Counted from the first letter of the stretch, positions 9,422-18,890 are shown. The stretch: DNA of 64,000 nt from Geomonas oryzae (GCF_004117875.1 NZ_RAHW01000002.1:558001-622000), one strand, 5' to 3'. A program made the numbers and translations. The notes: generated from the sequence alone by a model not told the origin.

Positions 9422-10095
9422 CAGGTCTTTCTCTTTGTTTCCATCTGCTTCACGTAACGCACCAGTTCCGGGTAGAAGTCGTCTATGAAGGTGAAGATGC
9501 GCTGCCTGATCGCCTCCGGGGTTTCCGCTCCGACCGGGGCGCTAAGCCTCACGAAGGCGTTCTCCTCGCTGCGCCCCGAGATCCTGTCCATAAGCATGGC
9601 GAGCTTTTGGGCGTGGGTGCTCGGCGTGGTCTTGTCGTTCACCTGGAACCAGTAGACGATCACCTGCTTCTCCCCCTGCAGCTCGGCAACCATGGAGGAG
9701 TAGGAGACGGAGAATTCCGGGTGCTTTTGCAGCCGGTAGTCGCCGCTTTGACGGCTTCCGACGCTCCACCCCTGTCCCTGGAAGCAGACCAAGGGATCGT
9801 GGGCCGCGCCGACCTTCTTCGCGCTGTGATAGTAGCCTATGTACAGGTTCACTTCCCCCTTGTCCCTGCGGTAGGCCTGGTAGACGAAGTCGTCGAGCTT
9901 CAACGCCTTGACCACGTCCTCGCTGATGGGGAGGTTCTGGACGCAGCGCCAGGCGCCGACGTTCTGGAAGGCGGCGCTAAGAGGTGGCCGCGTGACACCG
10001 CTTTGTGCGGGCTTCGTGCCCCAGTTCGCCCCCAGCGCGGCCAGGGCGAGCGTGATGCTCAGGACGGCGATGCGTACCGGTCTTATCGCTCGCAT
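9421..10095 (-). CDS. epsI: Exosortase-associated protein EpsI
   Basis: The 224-residue protein has an N-terminal membrane anchor or signal (residues 8-25) and a periplasmic domain with features of the EpsI family: LYIGYYHSAKKVGAAHDPLVC, GQGW around residue 108 and VIVYWFQVNDKTT near residue 145. EpsI accompanies exosortases in exopolysaccharide loci and in many genomes is fused to the exosortase C-terminus. Here it is a separate gene whose start overlaps the exosortase gene by 13 bp. The biochemical role is not established; involvement in processing or in polysaccharide assembly is inferred from consistent linkage. Confidence 0.85.
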   Translation of the reverse strand: MRAIRPVRIAVLSITLALAALGANWGTKPAQSGVTRPPLSAAFQNVGAWRCVQNLPISEDVVKALKLDDFVYQAYRRDKGEVNLYIGYYHSAKKVGAAHDPLVCFQGQGWSVGSRQSGDYRLQKHPEFSVSYSSMVAELQGEKQVIVYWFQVNDKTTPSTHAQKLAMLMDRISGRSEENAFVRLSAPVGAETPEAIRQRIFTFIDDFYPELVRYVKQMETKRKT

Positions 10096-10934
10096 AAGGA
10101 AAGCCCCTTACCGCAAAGTACGAAGAGTCCGAGGGCGGCCACGAAGACGGCGATGCCGAGCGTCGTGTGCGCTCCCCCGACCGACAGGTCGACGCCGGCG
10201 TAGTGGAACACGGTCACCAGGACGAAGACGCGCAGGATGTTGACGAGGATCGCGATGGGGACCGCGAGGGCGAAGAGGGTCACCCTTAAAAACGTCGAGC
10301 GCAGCGTCATGTAGGAAACCACCGCCCCCAGGGTGAGCAGCGCCATGATGGAGCGCAACCCGCTGCAGGCCTGCACCACCTCGAAGGCCCCGGTCGGGAG
10401 ATGGATCACGTTTCCCTCGTGGTAGATGGGGACCCCGAAAAGCGAGGCGAGGGTGACGCTCGCCTTGGTTACGATAAGCTGCAGCGGCAGGGTGAGGGCC
10501 GCGATCAGTTGCGACGGCGCGGGGATCATGAAAAAGAGGAGGAGTAGCGGGAACAGGCAGAGCCTGAAGACCCGGTAGCCGAAGAGGTAAATGACTCCGC
10601 CCCAGATGAAGAGGACCATGGAGAGCGAGGCGGCAGTCTCCATCTCTGCCCTGCGTGCGACCACGTAGCAAAAAAGCGCGCCGATGGAGAGGCAGATCCC
10701 CCACGCCCCCCCGGTCCAGTCCACGGCGGCGAACTCGTCGCGTTTTTGCCAGACGAAGTAGAGAGCGATCGGCACGACGGCGAAACCGTGCGAGTAGTCG
10801 TCGGACCCGGCCCAGGCGTGCACGAGGCCCGAGACCACCGGGTAGTAGGCCAGGAGGAAGCACGAGGCGAGGATCCCCCAGGAGACGAGGTATGTCACTT
10901 CCGTTTTTTTCACCGCGATCGCACCCCTTGCCAT
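10083..10934 (-). CDS. xrtA: Exosortase of the XrtA/EpsH type
   Basis: The 283-residue protein is a polytopic membrane protein with eight or so hydrophobic segments. It carries the exosortase catalytic residues: Cys190 in VQACSGLRS, Arg235 in VNILRV and His256 in GAHTTLG. Exosortases recognise the C-terminal PEP-CTERM signal on exported proteins and cleave or transfer them. Likely substrates are the three PEP-CTERM proteins at 21,991-25,913. Two starts are possible: ATG at 10934, with GGGGGAG four bases upstream, or GTG at 10913, which forms a GTGA overlap with the deacetylase stop. I kept the ATG. Confidence 0.92.
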   Translation of the reverse strand: MARGAIAVKKTEVTYLVSWGILASCFLLAYYPVVSGLVHAWAGSDDYSHGFAVVPIALYFVWQKRDEFAAVDWTGGAWGICLSIGALFCYVVARRAEMETAASLSMVLFIWGGVIYLFGYRVFRLCLFPLLLLFFMIPAPSQLIAALTLPLQLIVTKASVTLASLFGVPIYHEGNVIHLPTGAFEVVQACSGLRSIMALLTLGAVVSYMTLRSTFLRVTLFALAVPIAILVNILRVFVLVTVFHYAGVDLSVGGAHTTLGIAVFVAALGLFVLCGKGLSLCER

Positions 10935-11839
10935 GTCTCTCCCCCGGTCTCACCCCGCCACCGTTCGAGCGCGTCCCTTAGGGGGGTGAAGCTGAAGTCT
11001 TCCAGCAGCCTCGCGAAGCGCCCCTCGGTCTTGTGAAGGTTCAGGTAATGCCTAAACCGGCTCTTCGCCCCCGCCCCCTCCATCCTCGGCTGCCCTGGAT
11101 CGAGCTCCCAGGGGTGGAGGTAGAAGATGAACGGGCGCCCCTCTTCACCGTTGATCCGCCCGAGCCCCCACCTGGTGAAGCGGTATGGGAAGAGGCGGAA
11201 ATATCCCCCTCCCGCGATCGGGAGGCGCCCCCCGAAAAGCCGCAGCGTGGTGATGGGAAACTCCACGAGGGAGTCGCCGTCGTAATAGCCTCCCGGATCG
11301 GAGCCCGGCTCCCACCCTTTCCCACCCCGCCGCAGCAGAAACGGGAAGCGGGGCCAGTCCGGTATGCCGTACAGGTCGTGCCGGATCGGGAAGACGCTGG
11401 AGTCGTACCGGTAACCGGCGTCGACCAGCTCGTCGAAGGCCCAGAGGGTGGTCGGCGCGATAGAGTAACTGGGCGCGCGGTAACCGAGCACCGCCTCTCC
11501 GGTCAGCTCCTCGAGAAGCGCCTTGCTCACCCTCACGTCCTCGCGAAAGGCATGGCGCGAGAGCTGGGTCACCCTCTGGTGGCCGTAGCCGTGACAGGCG
11601 ACCTCGTGGCCGCGCCGGTGGATCTCGCGGACGAGCTCCGGGCAGCGCCTCGCCACCCAGCCCAGGACGAAGAAGGTCCCCTTCACGCCACGCGCCTCCA
11701 TGAGGTCCAGGATGCGTCCGGTGTTTTGCTCCACCCTGAGGGGATAGCAATCCCAGCGCTCCCGGTCCACGCAGCGCTCGAAGGCGGAGACTTGGAAGTA
11801 GTCCTCCACGTCGACGGTGAGGACGTTCATAACGGTCAC
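10910..11839 (-). CDS. XrtA-system polysaccharide deacetylase (NodB family)
   Basis: The 309-residue protein starts with NVLTVDVEDYFQVSAFE, in which the catalytic and metal-binding Asp residues of carbohydrate esterase family 4 lie. It continues with GTFFVLGWVA, the metal-binding motif RRGHEVACHGYGHQRV and GYRAPSYS. The C-terminal part matches the DUF3473 extension seen in deacetylases of exosortase loci. It probably removes N-acetyl groups from the exopolysaccharide. The GTG start at 11839 overlaps the preceding stop (GTGA) and has GAGG eight bases upstream; the ATG at 11830 is less well placed. Confidence 0.88.
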   Translation of the reverse strand: MTVMNVLTVDVEDYFQVSAFERCVDRERWDCYPLRVEQNTGRILDLMEARGVKGTFFVLGWVARRCPELVREIHRRGHEVACHGYGHQRVTQLSRHAFREDVRVSKALLEELTGEAVLGYRAPSYSIAPTTLWAFDELVDAGYRYDSSVFPIRHDLYGIPDWPRFPFLLRRGGKGWEPGSDPGGYYDGDSLVEFPITTLRLFGGRLPIAGGGYFRLFPYRFTRWGLGRINGEEGRPFIFYLHPWELDPGQPRMEGAGAKSRFRHYLNLHKTEGRFARLLEDFSFTPLRDALERWRGETGGETWQGVRSR

Positions 11840-13080
11840 AGCGACAGCCTCATCTCCACTATGGCGCGGTTCACCTCGACCGCGCCGCCGGCGCTATCCA
11901 GATGGTGCCGGTAACTTATGTGCGTGTAGTTCGCCCCGAGAACCAGGTGTTCGCTCAGCATGTAGTCCATCCCGAAACTGCCCGTCAGGTGGTACGGGTA
12001 GGTCACGGTGCCGCCGTTCGAGAGACGGTCGCCGGCAAGCCCGAGCATTAGGGTAAGGTCGGGACGCAGCAGGTAGCGCGCCGAGGCCTCGATGAGGGTC
12101 TTGTGCTCCACGTCGCGGATCAGCTGCTGCTTCTCGAACTTCTCGTACGAGCCCCCGAGGCTTGCGAAGCCGCGCGAGAAGACGCGGCTCAAGGTGGCGT
12201 AATGCCTCACGTTCCTGGTCGAGAGGGTCTGCGGGTCCTCGGTGTACTGCACCTTGGTGCCAGCTGTGGCGGTCAGGATCCCGAAGTCCCGCGACGCCCC
12301 CACGTCCCAGAAGGGGTCGCTCGTGTTCGCGCCGCTGTCGAAGCTCTGCCAGTCGTACCCGAACTTGCCGTAGATGAAGGTGGCGGTTGACCAGTCGTAG
12401 CGCAGCCCCAGGTACCCCTCGTGCCGGTCGAGCGCGCTTGCCTCGGAGCTTAGGTGCGCGAAGTTGTACGCGGCGGAGAGGGTGAACCCGGCGGTGAGTT
12501 CCCTGCTGTACTCGGCATAGCCGTCGTGCTCGATCTTGTCCAGGCCGTCGCCGCTCCAGTAGCGGGTGTCCCGGTAGCGGTAGCCGGTCTTAAGCGTCGC
12601 GGCGCCGGGAAGCCGCCAGTTCAGGTAGGGGGATATGACGGCGTTGTTCTGAAGGAGTTGGTCCACCACGAGGCTCTCGTTCACCACGTCGCGCGCTACG
12701 TCTGTCGATACGCGGCTGTAGGAATCGGAGAGGTCTAGATGGAGAAAGTCGTCGAAGAACCGGAAGCTCCCCTTCATTCCGGCGCGGTGGTCGAACTGGT
12801 CGCGCCTGGTGCCGTTGGCGAAGTAGCGGTAGTCCAGACCGTAGGTCACGTCGGTGCTGAAGCCCCCCCCCTCGGCACTGAAGGCCACGCCGGGCTGCAC
12901 ACGGGTCACGAAGTCGGTCTTTTGCCGGGAAGCGGTCTGCAGCAGGTTGTCATTGTACTCCTCGCCCAGGGTAAGCGACGGGACCAGGCGGAACTCCGCT
13001 GCGAGAGCGGGCGAAAAGGCGGTCAGCAAGACGGCCGAGAAAACGGCGGCGGTGCGCATGGTCCGAACGGGCACGCTCAT
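11836..13080 (-). CDS. PEP-CTERM/XrtA-system outer-membrane beta-barrel protein (TIGR03016-like)
   Basis: The 414-residue protein has a signal peptide (residues 8-27, ending SPALAAEF). After it come alternating hydrophobic/aromatic strands such as TYGLDYRYFANGTRR and LRYDWSTATFIYGKFGYDW, as in outer-membrane barrels. It begins EFRLVPSLTLGEEYNDN, the usual opening of the TIGR03016 family in exosortase polysaccharide clusters. It may help secrete the polysaccharide or anchor it at the surface; no function has been shown. It overlaps the ATPase stop and the deacetylase start by 4 bp each. Confidence 0.8.
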   Translation of the reverse strand: MSVPVRTMRTAAVFSAVLLTAFSPALAAEFRLVPSLTLGEEYNDNLLQTASRQKTDFVTRVQPGVAFSAEGGGFSTDVTYGLDYRYFANGTRRDQFDHRAGMKGSFRFFDDFLHLDLSDSYSRVSTDVARDVVNESLVVDQLLQNNAVISPYLNWRLPGAATLKTGYRYRDTRYWSGDGLDKIEHDGYAEYSRELTAGFTLSAAYNFAHLSSEASALDRHEGYLGLRYDWSTATFIYGKFGYDWQSFDSGANTSDPFWDVGASRDFGILTATAGTKVQYTEDPQTLSTRNVRHYATLSRVFSRGFASLGGSYEKFEKQQLIRDVEHKTLIEASARYLLRPDLTLMLGLAGDRLSNGGTVTYPYHLTGSFGMDYMLSEHLVLGANYTHISYRHHLDSAGGAVEVNRAIVEMRLSL

Positions 13081-14246
13081 TTTTTCACCCCCATGTTGCT
13101 CACTCCGTCCATTAAGCGGCGCGCGAAGCTCGCGGCGGCCGGACGTCCGGCGGAAGAGAGGACGAGGCTCTCGATGGCGTAGGCTATGGTCTCCACCTGC
13201 TCGGAAAGCGCGTCAACCTTTTTTTCGTCCCCATCCAAGCGCCTGGAGAACTCCCCCCGCATCAACTGCATGGTCTCCTCGACGCTCTGCAGGGCCTGGG
13301 GAAAGCGCGAGGCGAGGTCGTCCTCGATCTGCTCCAGGCGCCTTTCGATACGTCCCAGCGCCTCCCCACCGTCACCCGCCACGGGAGCTTCCCGCTCTGG
13401 GGCGGCAGCGCCGGCCTCGCGCTCACCTCCCCAGTAGGTCCGTTCGAAGTCGAGGTCGTCCGCCACCTCGCGCGTCATCGCGGCGGTCACGGTGCGCGTC
13501 TCGTCGGCGTAGGCGGCAAGAAGCAGGAAGTCGCAGATGATGTTGACGAGCCTCGGGATGCCGCGGCTGAACCGGTAGACAAGGTAGAGCGCCTCCTCGG
13601 TGAAGAGAACGGCCTCCCGGTTCCCAGCCACCTCCATCCTGTGCAGGATGTAGGCGGCGGCCTCCTCCCGGGCGAGCGCGGTCAGGTGGCAGCTCACGCT
13701 GATCCTCTGACGCAGCTGCATGAGGCCCGGACCCGCCATGGTGTCGCGCAGCTCCGGCTGCCCCACGAGGATGATCTGCAACAGCTTGTTGTGGGAGCTC
13801 TCGAGATTCGAGAGCATGCGCACCTCCTCGAGGAGCTCAGCGTCCAGGTTCTGCGCCTCGTCGACGATGAGAATCGGTGCGTTCCCCTTCGCGTACTGCT
13901 CCAAAAGGAAGTCGTTCAGGTCGCGGATCAGCCCTACCTTGTCCTTGCCGGCGGCTTCAAGGCCGAAGTCGTCGTTGATCATGGCCAAGAGCTGCTCGAT
14001 GGAGACCCGGGTGTTGAACACCTTGGCGAGGACCACGCGCTCGTACTTCTTGCCGACCAGGTCCCTGATGAGGGTCGTCTTGCCACTACCCACGTCGCCG
14101 GTCAAAAGGAGGAAACCCGCCCGCTCCCTGATGCCGTAATCGAGGTAGGTGATCGCCTTCTTGTGCGACCGGGAAAGGAAGATGAAGTCCGGGTCGGGAA
14201 CGAGCTCGAACGGCTTTCTGGTGAAATTGAAGAATGCCTCGTACAT
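13077..14246 (-). CDS. XrtA-associated AAA ATPase (ExeA-like, TIGR03015)
   Basis: The 389-residue protein begins MYEAFFNFTRKPFELVPDP, typical of the ExeA/GspA-like AAA family of exosortase loci. Walker A is GDVGSGKTT near residue 51 and Walker B is ILIVDEAQNL near residue 126. A C-terminal acidic coiled-coil-like region follows (LGRIERRLEQIEDDLA onward). It presumably powers or regulates polysaccharide assembly from the cytoplasm. It sits between the tyrosine autokinase and the outer-membrane protein, the normal order of this conserved block. Confidence 0.85.
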   Translation of the reverse strand: MYEAFFNFTRKPFELVPDPDFIFLSRSHKKAITYLDYGIRERAGFLLLTGDVGSGKTTLIRDLVGKKYERVVLAKVFNTRVSIEQLLAMINDDFGLEAAGKDKVGLIRDLNDFLLEQYAKGNAPILIVDEAQNLDAELLEEVRMLSNLESSHNKLLQIILVGQPELRDTMAGPGLMQLRQRISVSCHLTALAREEAAAYILHRMEVAGNREAVLFTEEALYLVYRFSRGIPRLVNIICDFLLLAAYADETRTVTAAMTREVADDLDFERTYWGGEREAGAAAPEREAPVAGDGGEALGRIERRLEQIEDDLASRFPQALQSVEETMQLMRGEFSRRLDGDEKKVDALSEQVETIAYAIESLVLSSAGRPAAASFARRLMDGVSNMGVKK

Positions 14247-14260
14247 AACCGCTCCCGGAC

Positions 14261-15127
14261 CTACTGTCCCTGCCCCTGGTAGTGCTTGTAGTAGGCGTAG
14301 CGCTCGTCATGCCCCGTGTCGCAGGCTGCGTTGTACACGACGCCCAGAAGCCCCGGCCCCTTGACCGCCTCGTACGCCTCCAGCACCTCGTCCTCGCTCG
14401 CCAGCCGCTCCATGACGACCAAAAGCACGCCGTCGACGATGTTCGCGAGGGCCCGGCTTTCGGCAAAGGGGAGCAGCGGAGGGGTGTCGAAGATGATGTA
14501 ACGGTCCGGGTAGCGGTTTTTCAGCTCATCGACCAGGGCGCGCATCTTCTGAGACGAGAAGAGTTCCACCGGGTTGTCCACGTGGCTTCCCGAGCGGATC
14601 AGGGAGAGCTTCCCCAGACCAGTCTGCACGATGGTGTCCGGAATGGCGGCCTTGCCCGAGAGGATGTCGGCGAGCCCCGGTCCCTGCTCGATCTCCAGGT
14701 ACCTGTGCAGCGATGGGCGGCGCAGGTCGGCATCGACCAGAAGCACCGTGTGGTCGAGCCCCTGCGCAAGGCTCGCGGCGAGGTTGAGCGCGGTGAGGCT
14801 CTTCCCTTCGCCCGGAACCGAGCTCGTCACCATGACCGCGTTTTTGAACCTTTCCCCGTCGGTGAGCTTCACGAGGACCGACTTCAGCTTTTTGTACTCC
14901 TCGGCCGCCGGTGAATGCGGATCGAGGATGTTGACCAGGAAGGGGTGCCTTGGCGTCAGCACCCGCTCCGGCGGGACGACCGGCGGCGCGCCGGTTGCGG
15001 GGCGCGCTTCATGCCCGGGCGGCGCCGTAGTGACCTCCTGGGGGGTGCCGGCCTCGACCGCCTCGCGGGGAGCCCCCTCCTCTCTAAGGCGCGCTGCCTT
15101 CTCCATCGCCATCTCTATTCTGCTCAT
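14261..15127 (-). CDS. XrtA-associated tyrosine autokinase (BY-kinase)
   Basis: Starting at the ATG at 15127 (GAGG five bases upstream) the protein is 288 residues. The frame extends nine codons further but without a ribosome site. It has the bacterial tyrosine kinase motifs Walker A SSVPGEGKSLTA, Walker A' LLVDADLRRPSLH and Walker B IIFDTPPLLPF. The C-terminus carries a tyrosine cluster (DERYAYYKHY), the usual autophosphorylation site. Together with the chain-length protein upstream it should form the Wzc-like two-protein switch that sets polymer length and export. Confidence 0.9.
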   Translation of the reverse strand: MSRIEMAMEKAARLREEGAPREAVEAGTPQEVTTAPPGHEARPATGAPPVVPPERVLTPRHPFLVNILDPHSPAAEEYKKLKSVLVKLTDGERFKNAVMVTSSVPGEGKSLTALNLAASLAQGLDHTVLLVDADLRRPSLHRYLEIEQGPGLADILSGKAAIPDTIVQTGLGKLSLIRSGSHVDNPVELFSSQKMRALVDELKNRYPDRYIIFDTPPLLPFAESRALANIVDGVLLVVMERLASEDEVLEAYEAVKGPGLLGVVYNAACDTGHDERYAYYKHYQGQGQ

Positions 15128-15184
15128 AAAAACCTCGCTGCCGCTCTCCCGCACTCGTGCCGGGACGCGGCCGGTTCATCGTCG

Positions 15185-16669
15185 TTAGTGCAACATCCCG
15201 GAGATCCCATGGGTGATCGGGGCCAGGTGGTCCAAGAGCCTGTCCATGTAAGGCAGCTCCAAAAACTCCATGGCCGGGAAGACCATGAGGAGCAGGAAGT
15301 AGAGCGCGGCCACCGCGAAGATGCGGTGCGTCCTTCTGCGCAGTCTTAGCGCCTGCTGGGCGTCGAGCATCCTCGGCACGACGGCCAGGACCGGCGCTCC
15401 GAGGGTCTTCACAAAGGAGAGCTCCTTCACCGAGCCGTCCAACTGGTCGCGCAGCACGAGGAGGCCCAGACTGCCGGCGAGCCCGGCCAGGATACCCGCA
15501 AGCATGATCATGATGCGGTTGGGGCTCGAGGGTTTGAGCGGCAGGACCGCCGGATCGACGATACGGAAGGTGGTCGATTTGTCCTGCACCTCCATCTGTT
15601 TGGAGACCTCGGACTGCCCGTGACGCGAGTAGAGTTCATCGTAGAGCTTTTTCTGGTTCTCACGCTCCACCTCGAGCTTCGCGAGTCCCGCCTTCGCTCC
15701 GGGGATGCTCTGCAGGATCTCACGGTTCTTCTGGATGTGGCGGTTCAGCCCCTCCTCGACCACCTTGAGGGCCGACACCTCAGCGTCGATCTTCGCCAGC
15801 TCCTGCGGGTCGAGCGGCTGCGGCTCTCCACCCTTGCGGGCTTTCAGCTGCTCCTTCACCGTCTCGATGTCCCCCTTCACGGTGATCACCTCGGGATAGC
15901 TGTCGGTGTACTGCACCCTCAGGTCGTCGAGCCGCTTCTGCAGGGCGATCAGCTTCACCTGGAGGGGGTCGCCGCTCTTTCTGGTCACCTGGCGCATCCC
16001 CTCGAGCTGGCGCCTTCTCAACTGCAGGTCGTAGAGCTTTTGCTGGGCTGTGTTGATCTCCTCAAAGAGTTTCCCCTCGTCTATGGAGATGACCCCTCCC
16101 TTTTCGCGCTTGTAGGCGTTCACCTCGCTCTCGGCCTTCTCAAGCTTCGTGTTGAAGGTCTGGATCTGCTCGGCGAGGAATTTCGTGGCGTCGTAGGACT
16201 CTCCGCGCTTGGAGGATGTGTTCTGCTCGATGTAGAGCCTCACGAGCGTGTTGACGAAGTCGCGCGAGATCCTGGGATCGCTGTGGGTAAAGGAGATAAT
16301 GAAGAGGTTGTTCTTCTCCTTCACCTTCACGGTGATGTTCTTCTGCAGGTCCTTGATGAGTTCCTCGTTCCCTTCCTTGCCAAGGTTCATGTCCAGGCTC
16401 TCCATCGCCTTGGTCAGAAGGGACCGGCTGGTGATGGCGTAGGTGAGGACGTTGATGGTGTCATCCATGGAAGGGGTCACCGTGATCCCCTTCACCAGTT
16501 CGCTGATCACGTTCTTCTCGATGAACACGGTGCTCGATGACTCGTACTTCCTGGGCAGCAGGTAGCTCACCAGAAAGACGAGGGTCATGATCAGCAGGGC
16601 CCACAGGACGTAGCGTTCCTTGTGCCTCGCTACGAGCTGCACGTATTTCCTGTACTCGGATTCCTGCAC
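15185..16669 (-). CDS. XrtA-system chain-length determinant (Wzz/GNVR type)
   Basis: The 494-residue protein has an N-terminal membrane segment (residues 18-36) followed by the Wzz domain (SSTVFIEKNVIS). A long periplasmic coiled coil occupies about residues 170-340, then a membrane segment at about 395-415 and another hydrophobic segment near residue 460. It lacks a kinase domain; the kinase is the separate gene downstream. It would control chain length and bridge polymerase and exporter. Confidence 0.88.
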   Translation of the reverse strand: MQESEYRKYVQLVARHKERYVLWALLIMTLVFLVSYLLPRKYESSSTVFIEKNVISELVKGITVTPSMDDTINVLTYAITSRSLLTKAMESLDMNLGKEGNEELIKDLQKNITVKVKEKNNLFIISFTHSDPRISRDFVNTLVRLYIEQNTSSKRGESYDATKFLAEQIQTFNTKLEKAESEVNAYKREKGGVISIDEGKLFEEINTAQQKLYDLQLRRRQLEGMRQVTRKSGDPLQVKLIALQKRLDDLRVQYTDSYPEVITVKGDIETVKEQLKARKGGEPQPLDPQELAKIDAEVSALKVVEEGLNRHIQKNREILQSIPGAKAGLAKLEVERENQKKLYDELYSRHGQSEVSKQMEVQDKSTTFRIVDPAVLPLKPSSPNRIMIMLAGILAGLAGSLGLLVLRDQLDGSVKELSFVKTLGAPVLAVVPRMLDAQQALRLRRRTHRIFAVAALYFLLLMVFPAMEFLELPYMDRLLDHLAPITHGISGMLH

Positions 16670-16684
16670 GGCTACCCCCTATGC

Positions 16685-17491
16685 CTAGAAAAAGGCTTCT
16701 TTGACGAGGACGTAGTCCCCGGCCTTCAGATCGATGTTCTGGGAGAGGTCCCCATCCTTGAAAAGCTTCTTCGCCTTGACCTCCAGGGAGCGGGACTTCT
16801 CCCCCTCCTTCCTGCGCACCACCACGTCGTTTTGGTCCGCGAAGCGGGTGAAGCCGCCTGCCTCAAGGATCGCCTCCATCACCTTCATCCCCTCCCGGTA
16901 CTCGATAGCCTTCGGGAGGTTCACCGCACCCAGCACGTACACGCTGCGGTCGGTCAAAAGCGGTACGAACAGGGAGTCGTCAGACTCGAGCTGGAGGTCC
17001 TGGCTCGTGTCACCCTGGACGAACAGGCGGTGCAGGTCGACCTTGAGCTTCTCCCCCTTCCTCAGGAGATAGGCGTTGCGCAGGTCGGCCGTCTTCACCT
17101 CAGGGAGCGTGCACAGAAGCTGCAAAAGCGTGGTGCGCCTCGAGAGGTCGTAGACGCCGGCCTTCACGCCGGAGCCGAAGATGTACACCTTCGAGTTGGT
17201 GATCTCGCGCACCGTGACGGTGACGATCGGGTTCTTAACCAGCTCCTTCAGCCGCCCCCCAAGGTAGCCCTGGAGCTGGCTAGGGGTGCTGCCGCTCGCG
17301 GCCACCTCGCCAAGCCCGGGGACGGTGATCTTGCCGTCGGGGCGGACCCTGACCTGGAAGTTCAGGTCCTTCACCCCCCACACCGCGATGTCGAGAAGGT
17401 CCCCCTCGCCGATCTGGTAGTCGCCCCCCCAAAGGGCGGCGGGAAGGGAAAAAAGTGCAGCCGTTATCAGTACCAGCAGTCTGAGTCTCAT
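16685..17491 (-). CDS. XrtA-system polysaccharide export protein (Wza-like)
   Basis: The 268-residue protein has a signal peptide (residues 1-22) and the Poly_export domain (YQIGEGDLLDIAVWGVKDL, VRPDGKITVPGLGEV). Two SLBB-like segments follow (VYIFGSGVKAGVYDL and VYVLGAVNLPKAIEY). Proteins of this family form the periplasm-spanning and outer-membrane exit of capsule and exopolysaccharide systems. No lipobox cysteine is seen at the signal cleavage site, unlike E. coli Wza. It lies 15 bp from the chain-length gene. Confidence 0.88.
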   Translation of the reverse strand: MRLRLLVLITAALFSLPAALWGGDYQIGEGDLLDIAVWGVKDLNFQVRVRPDGKITVPGLGEVAASGSTPSQLQGYLGGRLKELVKNPIVTVTVREITNSKVYIFGSGVKAGVYDLSRRTTLLQLLCTLPEVKTADLRNAYLLRKGEKLKVDLHRLFVQGDTSQDLQLESDDSLFVPLLTDRSVYVLGAVNLPKAIEYREGMKVMEAILEAGGFTRFADQNDVVVRRKEGEKSRSLEVKAKKLFKDGDLSQNIDLKAGDYVLVKEAFF

Positions 17492-17507
17492 GATGCCTCC
17501 TTTTAAC

Positions 17508-18890
17508 TCATCTCCCGCGTCCGAAAAGCACCACCTTGACCGTCTCGAAGATGATCCTGGTGTCGAGGAACACGGAAAGGTTCTTGATGTAGTAGAGGTC
17601 GTAACGCAGCTTCTCGATGGCGTCCTGCACCGTGGAGCCGTACGGGTAGCGGACCTGCGCCCACCCGGTCACGCCGGGCTTGATGGTGTGGCGCTTGGAA
17701 TAGTAGTAGATCTCCTGCCTCAGCTTCTCCACGAACTCCGGACGCTCCGGTCTTGGGCCTATGAAGCTCATCTCGCCGCGCAGCACGTTGAGGAGCTGCG
17801 GGATCTCGTCGATGCGCGAGTTGCGCAGGAAGGCCCCGACGCGCGTGATGCGCGCGTCGTTTTTCTGCGCCCAGACCGCACCGTCGCGCTCGGCGTCCTG
17901 CCGCATGGAGCGGAACTTGTACAGGGTAAAGGTCTTCTCCCCGAGCCCCACCCGCTTCTGCCTGAAAAAAAGCGGTCCCGGGGAGTCGAGCTTCACGGCG
18001 AGGGCTATGAACGGGAACAGGGGGGCGCTCAACACGAGACCGGTCAGCGACAGGAGGATGTCGACGCAGCGCTTGTACACGTTGATGAGGGCGGTGCGGT
18101 GGAAGCCGCTGGAGAAGATGATCCAGGATGGGGTCATCTCCTCCAGCAAGAGCTTTCCCTGGACCATCTCGTAGAAGCTCGGCGCGTCCAGGACCTCGAT
18201 GCCGTTTAGCTTGCAGCGCATCATCTCCTGCAGGGGGAGCACCCCGCGCCGCTCGGCGAGCGCCACCACGATCACCGAGGCCTTGTGTTCGTGTGCGGCC
18301 TGCAATAGATCGTCCTGCGCCGGGACGATGAGCGACCGGAAGAGCTCCGGTTCGTGCACCGTCTGTTCCGGGCGATGCCCGGCGTCGCACTCGAGGTAAC
18401 CAGCAAGGGTGAACGAGCCGCTCTGCGAGGTCAAAAGCCCCCCCAACTGGCAGGCTAGGTCGCCGGTGCCGAGGATCAGGACACGCTGCGAAAAGGGGAC
18501 CCTGCGGGCGTTGATGTTGGTGAGGGCGTACCAGGAAGACTGGAACAAAACGAAGAAGCCAAGGGCGAAAAAGAGCACGCCGCGTCCTATCATCAGCTCC
18601 GGCCAGAGGTAGTAGACCACTGAGAGGAAGAAGAAGGCGGCGCAGCCCCCCTGGGTGCAGGCGGCGAGGATGTCGCGCTTGCGACTCTCTCGGGGGAGCG
18701 AGTAGACCTCCATGAGATACGAGGAAAACAGGGTGACCCCCACGAACAGGGCGCCCCCCGTCACCCCTTGCTCCGGGCGCCACTCTTCGTTGAGGACGAA
18801 GCCGCCGAACCGGACGCCGGCAGCGAGCAAAAGCGCCGCGAGGGCAAGCACCGCATCGGTGAAGATATAAAAGGCTGCACGCAGATCCAT
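17508..18890 (-). CDS. Priming sugar-phosphate transferase (TIGR03013 family, XrtA system)
   Basis: The 460-residue protein has four or five N-terminal membrane segments (residues 1-125), a central Rossmann-like domain (RVLILGTGDLACQL), and a C-terminal bacterial sugar transferase domain with KRCVDILLSLTGLVL, FRSMRQDAERDGAVWA, RIDEIPQLLNVLRGEMSFIGPRP and KPGVTGWAQVRYPYG. It would transfer a sugar-1-phosphate to undecaprenyl phosphate, the first committed step of repeat-unit assembly. An overlapping longer frame at 17503..18936 reads as low-complexity R/P/A sequence and is an artefact of high GC. Confidence 0.92.
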   Translation of the reverse strand: MDLRAAFYIFTDAVLALAALLLAAGVRFGGFVLNEEWRPEQGVTGGALFVGVTLFSSYLMEVYSLPRESRKRDILAACTQGGCAAFFFLSVVYYLWPELMIGRGVLFFALGFFVLFQSSWYALTNINARRVPFSQRVLILGTGDLACQLGGLLTSQSGSFTLAGYLECDAGHRPEQTVHEPELFRSLIVPAQDDLLQAAHEHKASVIVVALAERRGVLPLQEMMRCKLNGIEVLDAPSFYEMVQGKLLLEEMTPSWIIFSSGFHRTALINVYKRCVDILLSLTGLVLSAPLFPFIALAVKLDSPGPLFFRQKRVGLGEKTFTLYKFRSMRQDAERDGAVWAQKNDARITRVGAFLRNSRIDEIPQLLNVLRGEMSFIGPRPERPEFVEKLRQEIYYYSKRHTIKPGVTGWAQVRYPYGSTVQDAIEKLRYDLYYIKNLSVFLDTRIIFETVKVVLFGRGR

